Shown here: piece by piece, positions 11,313-22,591 of the stretch | How positions within the stretch are numbered: the stretch's first letter is position 1 | Layout of the letters: every line of letters starts with the position of its first letter | Assembly (NCBI RefSeq): GCF_002865645.1 | Contig: NW_020194515.1 | Coordinates: 1,364,001 to 1,428,000, forward strand | From: Hyaloscypha bicolor E | Taxonomy: Eukaryota; Ascomycota; Leotiomycetes; Helotiales; Hyaloscyphaceae | Length of the DNA stretch: 64,000 nucleotides | Direction: 5' to 3' | Notes under the pieces: generated by a model | Told to the model about the DNA's origin: nothing | Database searches by the model: none | The model's input: only the letters and a program-made list of their open reading frames with translations | Program-made: the position numbers and the translations under genes

Positions 11313-11859
11313 TCGCTTGAAGCAGAGCCGATGGAGTATAGACAATAATATTCACGGAGAGCGTTTTGTTAGGTAACTTTGGTCTCATGATGCCCAATGC
11401 CCACTCCCATCGGCGAGATCGAGTCACGTCAAGGAATTACCCTGGTCGATACTAGTACAAGTAACGCCCATCCCTGCATGGCGGGACACCCGTTGTGCCG
11501 GGACTAATCATGGTACTGTACGTTGACTTTGCAACGAATCAAATTCTGCGCAGACGTTCATTTCCTCGTACTTATATGTCTACTGCTTGCTCTGGCTGCT
11601 CCTGAATACTCATGCCCCGCCGACCTGGAAAATTACGTTTGCATTGCCTCATACGCGCTCAATTTGTGAAGACTTCCTTTCATAGCGCAACAGCACTCCT
11701 CCACCACAGCACCGCCATCGAGCTCTCTTCGCCTTTCAACATCATACTGTAGAACGGCTTGATCTGGTTTTCCGAGCCTTTCCCCCTGCTAAGCAGTTAT
11801 TGTTAGCCATGTGGCGGCCGCGACGCGCTGCGTCCATGCAACATCCCCACATCAGTTGG

Positions 11860-12114
11860 TACTTCCCCCCTCCCCTAATTAAATGTAACAGTGGGTCCAG
11901 AGTAGACACTGTGGCTGCCGTTCAGCAAATACTACTAGTTACTTCCAAGCCTTTGCCATGGGATCAACAAGCCTTAGCAAGGTAAATAAAGCCACCGTCT
12001 TCTCGAAGGACCTCGCGATTGACAGTGCTAGGTGGCTGATCAGGGTTTCAGCCATTCAGAGCGCTGATATCAAGGATTAGCCCCACTGTTACATTTATTT
12101 AGGGGGGGAGAGTA
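11860..12114. mobile_element. MITE-like element with ~35-bp terminal inverted repeats, TA ends
   Basis: The left end (11860-11895) and right end (12080-12114) are inverted repeats: both contain aaatgtaacagtggg after a C-rich tract and begin with TAC near the border. Including the outer TA dinucleotides, the unit is about 255 bp and has no ORF. TA borders and size fit a non-autonomous Tc1/mariner-type MITE. The two ends differ by a small indel in the C-tract, so the copy is not brand new. Confidence 0.65.
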
Positions 12115-12881
12115 CCCCTAATCAAACGATCAAGGATGCCTGGTGAGGGAGTGATCGTCGGCACATCCCGCATAATAATTACTTCTACGGAGTAACTGTA
12201 CAGTATTTTGCCTTACATAATGTAAGACTGCTCTCTTCGGGCCTGTGGCTGTTCGGGTCATCTGCACCACTGGAGGAATCATCTGTGTGACTGGGGCTCT
12301 CTCTAGCTCCGGCGCTTCGCAGCACTCTTGCGCTTCCGAGTTGCTTCTGATAAACAGCACGTGATGAAGTTGGAGGTGTAGTTACCTGGCAGGCACGAAT
12401 GGGCGGTGAACTTTGCAGCTTAGATCTGATAAGAGGCTGCTATTGTAGGGGACGAGGACGACGAGTATTGATGGCGGCAGTTCCAAACTAGTGTGTCGGG
12501 TTCTATGAGGATTTCCAGCCGCGGCGACATGGACGATGTAGTAGGGTTTGGAGTTACACGCCGCTGCACACGGACAATACCTCCGTACCGGGACCGAAGG
12601 TATTTACTTTCTCGCGCTTCTATGTGCAAGGCCATTGTGGCGTGCGGCCAGAACCCGAGAACAACATCAAGAAACATGTGGCGCAATATTGGCTCGCTAC
12701 ACAGTAAGGCTGATTCGCTGAATATCCCGGAGGCTGAATCCCAAGCTAATTATCGTGCCAGCCATGACTACATACGGTGAGGTAGCAGCCTGTGCTTCCA
12801 CTTCGTCTCCATCCAACTCTTGTGTAGTGCAAACCTATCATAGATAAAGCTACAAATCAACTTCAGGTGCCCGAGCCGCAA
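12115..12881. other. Intergenic or unmodelled 5' region
   Basis: No family-like gene. An ATG at 12764 opens a frame that could be an earlier exon of the next gene through a 43-bp intron ending at 12866, but the evidence is thin. The 88- and 76-aa minus ORFs here lack resemblance to known proteins. Confidence 0.3.
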
Positions 12882-13920
12882 ATGAAGTATTCCGAAATGG
12901 CAAGTATGCGGAGTGCGCTCCGTGGCATTTCTTCACCTCCATGTTCGCTAACAACTTGTCCAGTCTATTAGGGCGTACTGCCCCTGGTGCAAGAAAGATG
13001 TTCAGCTTGGCAAAAAGACGAGTAGTTGGAAGAAGAGGTCTCTATCGCACCTTTGCAAATTACCAGTATGGCATACTCTTGCTAACAATGACGAAAAATT
13101 AGGTGGTGTAGCAACCCTTGGGAAATTCTCTGCCTCCCACTAGGCTGTCTCGTAGCAATCTTTGAATCAGAAGATCTTTTCCCAGGCTACGACTGGCACT
13201 GCACCGAGTGCCATCGACGACTGTCATTTAAAGGCGCCAAGAGCAAGGGAATGCAATTGTTTATTCCTATCGGTGAAGAAACTATGAAAGGCAAGTTAAA
13301 TCGAGCGCTGCTGTTCTTTTGAAGTGCACAGCATGTCTTGGTATAGTTCAGGCCGCTAACAGATGTCGCAATCTCTAGTCGGCTGCCCTCGTGTGCGCAA
13401 TCTGCTTTACACGCGGTGGGGCAATAATACGCAAATGCGCGCTAGTCTTGCAAAGCAGAGCGCTGATCTTCTCGGCGGCATGATCCTTAAACTGAAAGGC
13501 GCTCCCGATGGGGCCCTACCGCACATGGGCGTCCCTGACGCCAATAATGAGGGAGAAGGCAACAACAACAGATCATTAAGATCAAAGATTTACGCTATTT
13601 GGAGGGCACATTTTAATATGCTGCCACAGGGCCTCGACAGTACGGAAATCGAGGCAAGGATGGAAGACGCGTACTTGATTGCGAGAAATGGCCCATACGT
13701 TTTTTACGCCTCAAGCCTCGAATGGCCAGAGGCCAAAAATCAGTGGCTGAGATATCTAGCTGCGTTTCTTATCAAGGAGTTTGGAATGGGCTCCAGGATG
13801 ATGGAGCAGTTCAACCGCCTGAGAGATGAGCGTAATACGAAGTTTGCAGGAAAGAACGAGAGTGAAAAGCTACAAGAGACTATGACGTTTGCTGTGATGA
13901 AGGTTATGGGTACTAACTGA
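12882..13920 (+). CDS. Unrecognised protein with zinc-finger-like Cys pairs
   Basis: A four-exon model (12882-12899, 12964-13037, 13103-13290, 13379-13920) gives 273 aa. Exon 2 carries YCPWCKKDVQLGK and exon 3 carries WHCTECHRRLSFKG, two Cys-x2-Cys pairs that suggest zinc binding. The last exon is a long helical region (LLGGMILKLKG, WRAHFNMLPQGLD, QWLRYLAAFLIKEFG) ending at 13920. Two introns appear to be GC-AG type (donor GCAAGT at 12900 and 13291), each with a CTAAC branch site. Intron 2 uses GTCTCT and ends ATTAG. The true start may lie further upstream. Family not recognised; a nucleic-acid-binding role would be a guess. Confidence 0.5.
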
Positions 13921-15107
13921 GTATCTTGTACATTGTAAAGAGGCAAGGTGTAATATTTTGAAGAATCTTGAAATTTTGTTTCTCAATTCATTCTACTGTA
14001 TCGGTGAAGTGCATCCCCGTGTTTCTGCTTCCCGAATCGTCGCCTCGCTGTGCTCTTCCAGCCACTTCTCTGCTGCTGCCATATTCTCTAGTATCGTGTT
14101 TCCCACGATGTCCCTCTCTCGTGTCCTTGATAACAGCATTATGTTATCTAGCGATGACGTCCGCAATAGCTAAACGTAAGGGCTATGGTTCACATTGGCC
14201 GGCTAACGCCTGCCGGTTGATGCGCGTCGTCCCTATTCCAGCGCCACCCGCTCCAGCGTCTAGCCCTGCACCTCGTAATCCGTACAAGCAAACGCTAGCA
14301 GGCTAGCATACTAGCACATATTCTTTATGGGTTGCACCATAGTGCTGCTTACCGCTTCCCTCATAACTACCGGATATGTTTCAGGAAACACAGCAATGTT
14401 TCTTGTTCCCATTCCTGCACAATACCTGTATTCAGTAAAGGGTGTTGAGTAAACAAGAACATCGCTATGCAAAACATGGTTGGCGCATGGTGATGGGTTT
14501 GGTCAGTTAGAGTCTTTCAACAGCGCATTGATTCTGCTCGCTGTGCTCTATTAGATCTCCAGCTACGTTGCTCGAGTATTTGGCTAGCTTTTCGCCTCTT
14601 AGGTAATTTAGGATAGAACTTACAACAAAACATCGAAACTCAAGCGGACTATCCTAGTCATCGACTCTTCCGCGGAAAGGGGAGGTTCTCCAAGCGAGCC
14701 CCTTTCGCTTCGGCAAGCCTAGTGCCCAAAATTACCGATGCATCACCCCACGACGGTATATTCCAGAACGATACTCACATCACATTTTCAATTCTCCAAT
14801 TCTCTTTCTCCTCCCACAACGCAATTGCACAACATGACCTTCATTCTTTAAGTTTCGAGAAACACGTCAACATGCTCGAAAGTGATACCCATTCCCTATT
14901 CGAGGGGCAGTCAGTAATGACACACTGCGGGCATCTTCCTGCATTGGGAACAATGTGCCGAGCCGTCGCTTACTTGGGCTGATCGCATGAAGTTGCAGCG
15001 CCACATGGACCTCAGCATGCAGCCCACTCTAAAGCCGAAGTCGTTGTACAGCGTCAACCCCGTTCCAACGGCGACTGCTACGGCCGGCATCTCTGGGAAC
15101 GGGTGCA
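13921..15107. other. Intergenic, with possible unmodelled exons
   Basis: The minus strand at 13988-14110 reads MAAAEKWLEEHSEATIRE, protein-like but without a complete gene. The plus strand at 14932-15115 has an open stretch with HWEQC...MKLQRHMD, resembling half of a C2H2 finger, and could be an upstream exon of the transcription-factor-like gene at 15108. Neither is supported enough to call. Confidence 0.3.
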
Positions 15108-16616
15108 ATGAATACTAGTGGCGCTTCAAGTCCAAAGCAATTCAAGGCCCCCATCGGTCCAAAGAGATCGCGGAAATCACGGCCAGGGAAGAAAACAAGA
15201 CCCAAGCCACCGAAAGAGGCTGTCGATCCGAAACTCCCGGCCAGCCCTCGCCCCAAAGCAGTATGTCCATATACACCGAGCACTGAACTGGAAGACCTTC
15301 ACCTGCGGTCCCTGATAAATCACTGCAAGCCTCCCCCCGCCTACGAGTGTGGTTGTACAAGGCTGACAAATCCAGCAGATGTCACTTTCATTACCGCTGC
15401 TACCCTAACGAACGTCGGCCCCCGTTTTGAGTGGTATGGTCTGGCAGTCCGAGACGAGGCGTTCTTCCATGCCCTCATCTCTGACACCTGTGCGCATTAC
15501 ACATACATGACGGGGCTGGAATTGCCGTATAAATGGATATTTTTCAGGCACCGAGGCGAGGCTATCCGCGTAGTCAACCAAAGAATTGCACAAGGACGAT
15601 TTGACGAAGGGACCGTAAATGCGATTATAATATTTGCTCACCAAGATGTGGGTAGACAGCCAGATTGCCTATCACAGAAAGCTGATGGTTTTGTAGAGTT
15701 TTGAGGACCATCCGCAAGAGTCCAAGAAGCATATGGATGGCCTCGTCCAACTTGTTCGAGCAGCAGGTGGACTGCAGTCTCCAGATTTCAGCGAGAAAAC
15801 TCGGCGGCATTTGTTCTTGTAAGCCAAATTTCATGACACGCTTCTGGCCACAAACTGACGCGTGTAATAAGTGTGGACCTTGCCGCCGCTATAATTGCGA
15901 ATACCAAGCCGCATTTCTCACCAACCATGGACTTGACGAATCTAGAGCCATATTTCGGGAAACCGAGTCCTGCTGCGCTATCACATATAAACTCATTTGG
16001 AGCACGACTTTACAACTTCACTGGATCACCACTATTTGATCAAGCTGCGAGAGTATTATGGGGGCTTCGAAGTATTTCTGAGCTGGTGGCAGCATTCAGA
16101 GAAAACAGTGCCACCCCCGACACCGCCTCTGCTTCTGACATACAGTTTACCGATCGAGTGGAAGTCTTGGAACGGCTGGTCCATCAATTGTGGTTTATTG
16201 AGGACCCTGCAACGCCGCAGCATGTCATCTTCCAAACCTTTGGGTTCACGTGTTTAATCTACATCTACACAGCATTACGAGATCTCCCAATGGGACTGGA
16301 TATGAACAGGATGCTGGCGAGAAAAGTTAAGATGGCTTTGGAGACTTGTGCAGAACTCAATGTACTTCTTGCAACCTTCCCAGATCTCCTGCTCTGGGAG
16401 ATGCTCCTCTGTGGAAGAGCCGCCAGCCTCAGGGATAAGCCATTCTTGGCTCAACAGACTACGAAGATATTGATGGTGAGGAAGTTGGAGGATGCGAAAG
16501 ATATCATTGCAGCATCAGATACATTTCTCTGGCCTGAAAGAGGGGCGCTAGCTCCTCTCGTTGCAGTCGGTCCCATCCATCCGTCCGGTTCGGTGATCGA
16601 AATTGAGGACTCATGA
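15108..16616 (+). CDS. Fungal transcription-factor-like protein (Fungal_trans_2 type)
   Basis: Exons 15108-15647, 15697-15818 and 15872-16616 give 468 aa. The N-terminus is basic and Pro-rich (GPKRSRKSRPGKK). Residues 75-230 resemble the start of the fungal-specific regulatory domain: FEWYGLAVRDEAFFHALIS, EAIRVVNQRIAQG, HMDGLVQLVRAAGGLQS. The third exon begins VDLAAAIIA at the usual position of the 'kiiWaDL' motif. Introns are 49 and 53 bp (GTGGGT...TTGTAG and GTAAGC...ATAAG). No Zn2Cys6 cluster is seen in the modelled part, so it is either a family member without a DNA-binding domain or lacks an upstream exon. Role in transcription is inferred from the domain only. Confidence 0.7.
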
Positions 16617-16928
16617 TTTATTTTCAACTTTTCGATGACACGAATCGAGGAAATTTAGGAAATTTCTGTGGCTCATGTCTAAGTGCACCAGTGTACATTC
16701 AAGTATATCTTGATTGACATGGGACGTCACTTTCATGACATCGGTCGCGCTTTCCCCCTTCGAATAGTATTCGTGCGCCAACTTCCTCGGACTGCATGGA
16801 TGGGAAGTTGCGAATGGGCGAGACTCTTTTCAACTTGTTTCTCTGTGCTTGGTGGCCATCACCATCAACACATCATCAACACCTACCAGCCATTCGGTAT
16901 ACTTATTATCAGAATTAACACAACTATA
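16617..16928. other. Short intergenic, promoter region
   Basis: 312 bases between the transcription-factor-like gene and the MYND gene, same orientation. Contains nothing recognisable apart from the upstream leader of the next gene (CACAACTATA just before the ATG). Confidence 0.4.
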
Positions 16929-18016
16929 ATGGGTTCCGGTGTCACATCCCAGCAGCTCCTCGCGATGCTTCCGTCTACTCCACAAGAAACGCCAGTTTCC
17001 ATAACTCCTTTCGGCGCCTCGGATCGGGAATATTGTCTCGGGTGCCAAATATTCGTGGCCTGCACTGCTCAATGTCGACATTGCAAAGGCCCTTATTGCA
17101 GTAAGTTTCGAATGTCATGCATCTCCAATCTCAATTAATTGTCCTCCCATTTCCTGGAATATTGAGCTGAGAGTATCCTCATAGGTGACCGTTGCAAGAA
17201 GCAAGACGACCAAGTCCATGCCTGCGAATTCAAGTACGCTGTTGAGGTTTCCATTCACAATGTCCCAGGGATCGGTCGAACATTGTCCATCCCGTACACG
17301 ACGACGTTCGAAGAGCTGCACCAGGCCTTGCAAATAGCGTTCTCATGGCGTCTCACGACCGATTACGAGTTCGCCATTGGCAGGTTGCTAATTACTTCTC
17401 ACGACCGAATGGCGAGATTGGTGTTGACAGAGGAGAAAGCATATTTTAAAGAGTTCAAGGACGGCAGGACGATGTATATTGTCGAAGGCATGACGCACAC
17501 ATTTGCAGATAGGAAGATTATAGGTTATTTGAGCGACATCTCATCTGCTCTCGTACACAAGGTCAAAATTCGAGTCTGGAATCCTCCAAAACACTACACA
17601 GCTTTCCAGATTTCATCAGAGATCCAGTGCGTTCGTGGTCACGGACACTCATTTGCGCAGGGATTTACCTGTGATGAATGGGATAAGCTGAAGACAGCCT
17701 ACAACAAGGAGATCCCCACTACGTAGGTTACTGTCTCGATATGTTTAGTGATCAAGCTAATTATTATAGAGCGGAAAAGGCTCTCATTGAGAACTACAAG
17801 CTTTTCTGTCCGAATGCAGATCAATATGGATTAAGTGGCAGCAGAGTCAATGAATTTGACATCGGCGCAGTGAACGCTAGACTGAAAAGGTTGCCAATTG
17901 GCCTAAATACTTTTCCAGATCACTTCCGGAGAATCTGGCTAGGGCCAGAGGACGAGCAGCTGAGTCTCCTAGAACAGGCATTCAAAGAACTCTGCCTCGA
18001 TTGTCTTGATGAGTAA
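16929..18016 (+). CDS. MYND-type zinc finger + pRiA4b ORF-3-like domain protein
   Basis: Exons 16929-17100, 17185-17722 and 17770-18016 give 318 aa. Residues 36-75 have the MYND spacing CLGC...CRHC...YCSDRC...HAC; the first intron lies inside this finger, directly after the fifth Cys. From about residue 80 comes a segment resembling the plasmid pRiA4b ORF-3-like domain (IPYTTTFEELHQALQIAFSW, then a distal ALVHKVKI and GHGHSFAQGF). The C-terminal 80 residues are helical and unassigned. The MYND finger usually mediates protein interaction; the function of the ORF-3-like domain is not established. Splice signals are good (GTAAGT...CATAG, GTAGGT...TATAG). The Gly-Ser start at 16929 is chosen because the frame further upstream lacks protein character. 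Confidence 0.75.
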
Positions 18017-18299
18017 TTGATTCTCCTTGAGCATGCTTCAAGAAACCCCCCTCCCCCCCGATTGTCTCGGCGCATATATGGGCAACACAGACTACAGCAT
18101 ACCACGAGCCGGAAAAGCCCAGTCTCCTGAAACAGCCTTTCAGCGGCTTTTATTCGATTGTCTTAGATCGTAGACAAAAGACATAATACAGCGTACCATT
18201 AATTCTACCCCGTGTCCATTCTATCGTGAACGTTCGTGAATATTGCACAAGAAACCAGAATGCGCACACTTTTGTTCTATCCATAGCCTCCATTTCCCA

Positions 18300-19442
18300 T
18301 CACAAGGCATTCGAGATATCCTCGTGTCCAAAGAGCTCTCTCATCTGCCGAACCAAAGATTCCTCTTTCTCCTTCCTCCTTTGCCTATCAATGACGATCT
18401 CTTCCATCCGCGCACCCAAACTCTCCTCTTGCGGTCCAAGAACCCGCCATCTCGGAGCCACCAATCCACGCTCCGCCTCCACGCTCCTCACAACCCTCTC
18501 CACCTTCTCCTCCAAGCTCTCCTCCTCCCAACAATTGAATCCCAGCCCATCATCCGCATAGCAAACGCCCTCAATCTCGCTCCTCCCCCACGAATGCTGC
18601 TCTATCCTCACATCAGCCTCCATATCCTCCGCCTCGCCCTCAAAAGCACCCAAAGCGTCCTCCCCCCTCTCCACAAAAAGCACCTCTTCAACCCCGATAA
18701 ACTTCCCCATAACCCTCTCCCAAAAGAGCCTCAACTGCATCTCCGAGACGCCTTTCGCGGCCCCGGCTCGGGGTGTAAATAATCCCTTTTGAACCGCTAA
18801 CCGCGTCACTTGTCCGAAGCCAGAGGAGCCAGGGTGCACCATCATGCATGCATTCACGAAATCTTGCAACCCCTCTTGTCCACTTCCACATCCACTCGCA
18901 TTCCCGCCGCCGTGCTCGTTCCTCCTCCGCCCGAAGAACAGCACATCGCCTCGCTCGGCCGAGAAGTAGATCTTGCTCGGCAGCGAGCCTGGCCGTGCGT
19001 CGGGACACGCGATTCCGCCGCTGAGGCCGAAGGCGAGGGAGTAGTGCTGCAGGGCGAGCGCGCGGCTTTCGTGGTTGATGTGGAGGGTTATGGGGAGGGC
19101 CGCAGACGAGGTGCAGCCCCGGCGCGACTTGGGGGTTGATGGAGTGAGGGGCGCGGTCGAGGATTGGTAGGTGAGGGGCACGAGGCGCGGGGACGGCAGG
19201 GTGAGGTGCCAGATCTTGAGGCGGAGTTCGGGAGGGAGGGAGGTGAAGAGTGGGAATGTTGATGTTGATGTTGAAGTTGATGATACTGGTTTTGGTTGTT
19301 GTGGTGCGGATGTTAGCGCAAATGAGGTTGGTTGTGGGGATGCGAGTGAATGTGAGGTCGGAATAGAGTTTGCATATGAAGGTGAGGGGTAGTGGGCATC
19401 GCCGCCAAGCAAGAGGGTACCAGAGCTGTACGACGGAGCCAT
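18300..19442 (-). CDS. 2EXR-domain protein
   Basis: A 380-aa single-exon frame. After a low-complexity Ser/Thr/Pro N-terminus (residues 1-62), FPLFTSLPPELRLKIWHLTLPSP marks the 2EXR domain, followed by ALPITLHINHESRALALQHY and KIYFSAERGDVLFF, the usual later blocks of the domain (neighbouring-exon residues E-x-x-R). The C-terminal part is acidic and then Arg/Glu-rich. The family is expanded in filamentous ascomycetes; its biochemical role is unknown. Strong codon bias makes large overlapping antisense ORFs (18226-18782), which I treat as shadows. Confidence 0.8.
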   Translation of the reverse strand: MAPSYSSGTLLLGGDAHYPSPSYANSIPTSHSLASPQPTSFALTSAPQQPKPVSSTSTSTSTFPLFTSLPPELRLKIWHLTLPSPRLVPLTYQSSTAPLTPSTPKSRRGCTSSAALPITLHINHESRALALQHYSLAFGLSGGIACPDARPGSLPSKIYFSAERGDVLFFGRRRNEHGGGNASGCGSGQEGLQDFVNACMMVHPGSSGFGQVTRLAVQKGLFTPRAGAAKGVSEMQLRLFWERVMGKFIGVEEVLFVERGEDALGAFEGEAEDMEADVRIEQHSWGRSEIEGVCYADDGLGFNCWEEESLEEKVERVVRSVEAERGLVAPRWRVLGPQEESLGARMEEIVIDRQRRKEKEESLVRQMRELFGHEDISNAL

Positions 19443-21486
19443 CGTTGCATCAAGTCAGACGATGGCAGGTTACGTGCAGAGAGGTGCAAGACGTATGGAT
19501 ATCGCAGCGAGTGTAACGAGACGAGCAAACCCGAGGACCTGGGTCCAACGGCTCGCAGGGAAGAGGGGCAGACAGACATATAGGATCTGCAGACTTGACT
19601 TCCGCATCAAATGTCCCTTGCCCTCCCTGTGATCACTCATCACATATTTTTAGGAGCAGAAGGGGTGAAGGATTGGCAGAACCCAGGGCTCCGGACTGAC
19701 CGAGACCGTGGATTCTGCCCTCCCCTCCCTCCCCTCCCTCCCCGGCAAGCGGAGTTGCGGGGGTTTGGACATGTCGAGGCGTGGAATGCGGATCTGAATT
19801 AGAAACAACATGTCAACATGGCCAGATGCAGCAGCGGAAGGGAGAGTTTGCCTTGGGTGTGCCCAACATCCGACCATTGTCCCCATGCCTGTTTGTCAGG
19901 ACGGCACCTCCCGACTATTCTTTACGGCCGTAACTACAGCCCCACGTTTCCTGGGGAGGAGGAGGGGGTTGTGGCTGGAAGGATAGAGTATGATGAAGCT
20001 GGACTTTGAGTGTTGACGCTCTCGTGGAAATGAGACATTGTGGAGAAATTGGGAAGAGGGACGGAGAGGGCGTGATTGGTCAAAATACGAACAGAAGGTT
20101 CGAATGTGGCTTCTGGGCGCATTGTAGGGACGGCATTGCAAGCTGTCCTGGTGGTCTGGCTCGGGAGAGGACGCCACAGTGCTGGATTGCTGGAAATATG
20201 GGTGTGGCGCCCTGGGGGAGGGGCGACAGGCTCGTTCCGACACATGGATTCACGGCGATGGTGCGTGCAGGCGGAACTTGCCAAAATACTCGGGAACGGA
20301 TGGATCATTACAGTATTGATATCGGCTCCGGATCGAGCCGGTAGAAGAACTTCAGATGGCAAGTGTTGTCGAGATCCTGCCTTATTTGAAGATTGAGAAT
20401 GTTGCGCCTTACGGTAAGAGTTGACGAAACCTTTCTGGATCCAGGAACTCAAACCTCACGAGCCAAGACGTCCTGGACACCTGTGCCGGTAGTCAATCTT
20501 GTGGAGGAACCTTCGGAGTCCGGCCCAAGCCACTCGTGAAGTCTCATGCCCCCGAGGTCAGGACGGATAAAAGGTTTCCGGTAGTTGGGTCGTCAAAGGG
20601 ATGTAAAGCCCTTGCGAATAACTGGCTTGGATTCATATCCACATAGCGAGGCTTGGGCATATCCATATGAGAGGGCTGGCACTTGCTTCTTTGCTTCACT
20701 ACGAGCTGAAAATGTCGCGCATCATGAGTGGTGTAAGAAGCAAATGGATTCGGGCCGCCTGCCGATCCACATTCTTAAACAAGTCTTTTTCGATCTGGAC
20801 CCTCGTTTCAAAGGCGATGACGCCCGTACGAAAATTGATGGTTGTATTGGCAAGAATATACTTCAGGAGTGTGTCACTCCGAGGAGATACACATCCCATG
20901 ACGAACAGGAGTGTGTACCGATATAAAACATCAGACCACTATTGAAGTTTCTTCAAGAATCCTCAGGTTCGCAGCATCAAGGCTTGGAAGTGGAAAGACC
21001 AACTTGACAGCTGCCAAGATGGCCCGAGCCGGGCCATACGTCGAAAGAGGTTAGGGAAGTTTGCTGGAGAGTTGACACCTGTCATAGGAGTTCATCCAAG
21101 CAGGCACATGTCGTGCCAGTTAACGGAAGCAACTCGACATCCGTCAGATCCACAACCACTTCGCCGACCTAGAAGCGCCGAGATAGATCTCGGACACTTG
21201 TGCCACACACTCGTTTCCGCCGACGATCCTCGCCGACTTCTCACAGCAATTGGCATTCCAATTGTCGGATGGAGGGAGAAAGAACTCAGCAATGGCGGAA
21301 CAACAGACTTTTCCTTTTTGCACCCAGCCCTCATGACGGCCTCCTGGCAAATGTCACAGCCTTACGAGATCCTTCTCGCAGCAGCCCATCAATGACACCA
21401 CGAAATACAGCTCGAAAGAACCAGCTGTGCCGTCCGCTCATCAGTAGCTTATCATCCAACAGACCGCAAACTTCTCAGCATCGAAG
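19443..21486. other. Gene-poor region
   Basis: No supported gene. A 172-aa minus ORF (19934-20452) is low-complexity and lacks domain character. A TTG-initiated plus frame (20585-20926, AENVAHHEWCKKQMDSG, VFFDLDPRFKGDD) reads somewhat like protein and may be a relic, but no partner exon or family is seen. Confidence 0.3.
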
Positions 21487-21745
21487 CGCTGGCAAGAAAC
21501 AGCAAAATGCATTCATTCCTCGGACCCATTCTCCAACTTAGCTTGAACTTTGCGCTGGACATAGAAAAGATCCTCTCCACCATTGAATGAGTCTGGGTAC
21601 AGCACGCTGGCAAGAAACAACAAAGTGTATTTACTCCTCGGACCCATTCTCTAAGTTAGCTTGAACTTCGTGCCAGACATAGAAAAGATCCTCTCCACCA
21701 TCGAACGAGTCTGGGAACGGCCCGCTCGCAAGAAACCAGCAAAGT
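21487..21745. repeat. 118-bp tandem repeat, about 2.2 copies
   Basis: The unit begins cgctggcaagaaac and contains ctcggacccattct, gcttgaact and gaaaagatcctctccacca. Copies start at 21487, 21605 and 21723, exactly 118 bp apart; the third is partial. Substitutions are scattered. The period is not a multiple of three, so the array is unlikely to be coding. Confidence 0.8.
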
Positions 21746-21909
21746 ATGCTCGTGTCCAGCCGGAACTTTGGGCACTTTGAATAGGATCGAGGATGAGTCG
21801 AGAAGGGGAACAAGAGGTGGTGTGTGTATCTCTGAAGTGACAACTGCGGACTGCTCGCACAGTCCTCTATTCGTCATCATGCTTCATCTGAACTTACAAG
21901 TCATTTCAG

Positions 21910-22000
21910 ATACAGTCACTTGTAAAATCGGTTTCGTCCTGTTTCGCCTAAAAAAAAATCCGAGCACAGACTACATCAGCTATTTTTGGCGCTGACACCG
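21910..22000 (+). repeat. Left copy of dispersed inverted repeat (pairs with 26072-26162)
   Basis: This stretch (tcacttgtaaaatcgg, cgcctaaaaaaaaa, tatttttggcgctgac) matches the reverse complement of 26072-26162 with scattered, mostly transition-type differences. The two copies face each other and enclose the HET-ankyrin gene. Confidence 0.65.
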
Positions 22001-22591
22001 TGCGTCATCCTAGGTATTGTACTGATTGGTACCTTCTTGCATATAAAGCACCTATAGTTACAGTCTTAGAACAGTAGCTCTTCCACTACTGATCTGTTAG
22101 AATGATTGGTAATCAACCCATGGCCTGCTGCGCTAACAATAACATTTGTCAGTTGGTAGTCACGTGTATCGGCACTAGTCCTCCTAATCAGTGCTAGCTT
22201 GGTTGGCGATTATTTAAGGTCCCTCAACACCATCACTCTTTGTACTTTAGACATATTAATCAGAACCACTTCTACCCTCAAATTTGGCACCTTTTAACTC
22301 AAAGTGGGACCCCTGACAGTGCAACTGTCAACATTGATTTCCAACAAGGGCCGGCCAACACCAATGGGTTGAATGTATGAGTGACATGACGCTAGACATG
22401 GAGAGTGGAATGAACTGGTCATGTTACTACTGTATAACATGTGAACAGTTGAAGCCTGTATGAATATTCTTGGCGTAGTTTCTAGAACATTCTGTGGCTG
22501 CATTCAATGGCAACATTCCATAGTATATAAACATCTCCTCCCCTAAGACCCTCTATAATAAAATATATATGATATATTTTGTAACTATGAA
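22001..22591. other. Intergenic, 3' flank of the HET-ankyrin gene
   Basis: AT-leaning and without recognisable ORF. Ends with a TATA-rich stretch (aaatatatatgatatat) just before the stop of the minus-strand gene. Confidence 0.35.

Noticed and set aside
18226..18782. Plus-strand ORFs of 111 and 179 aa
   Set aside because: Antisense to the 2EXR gene, low complexity, no domain; the minus frame has the clear 2EXR motif.
19934..20452. 172-aa minus ORF
   Set aside because: Low-complexity, no splice partners or family motif; both strands are about equally open here.
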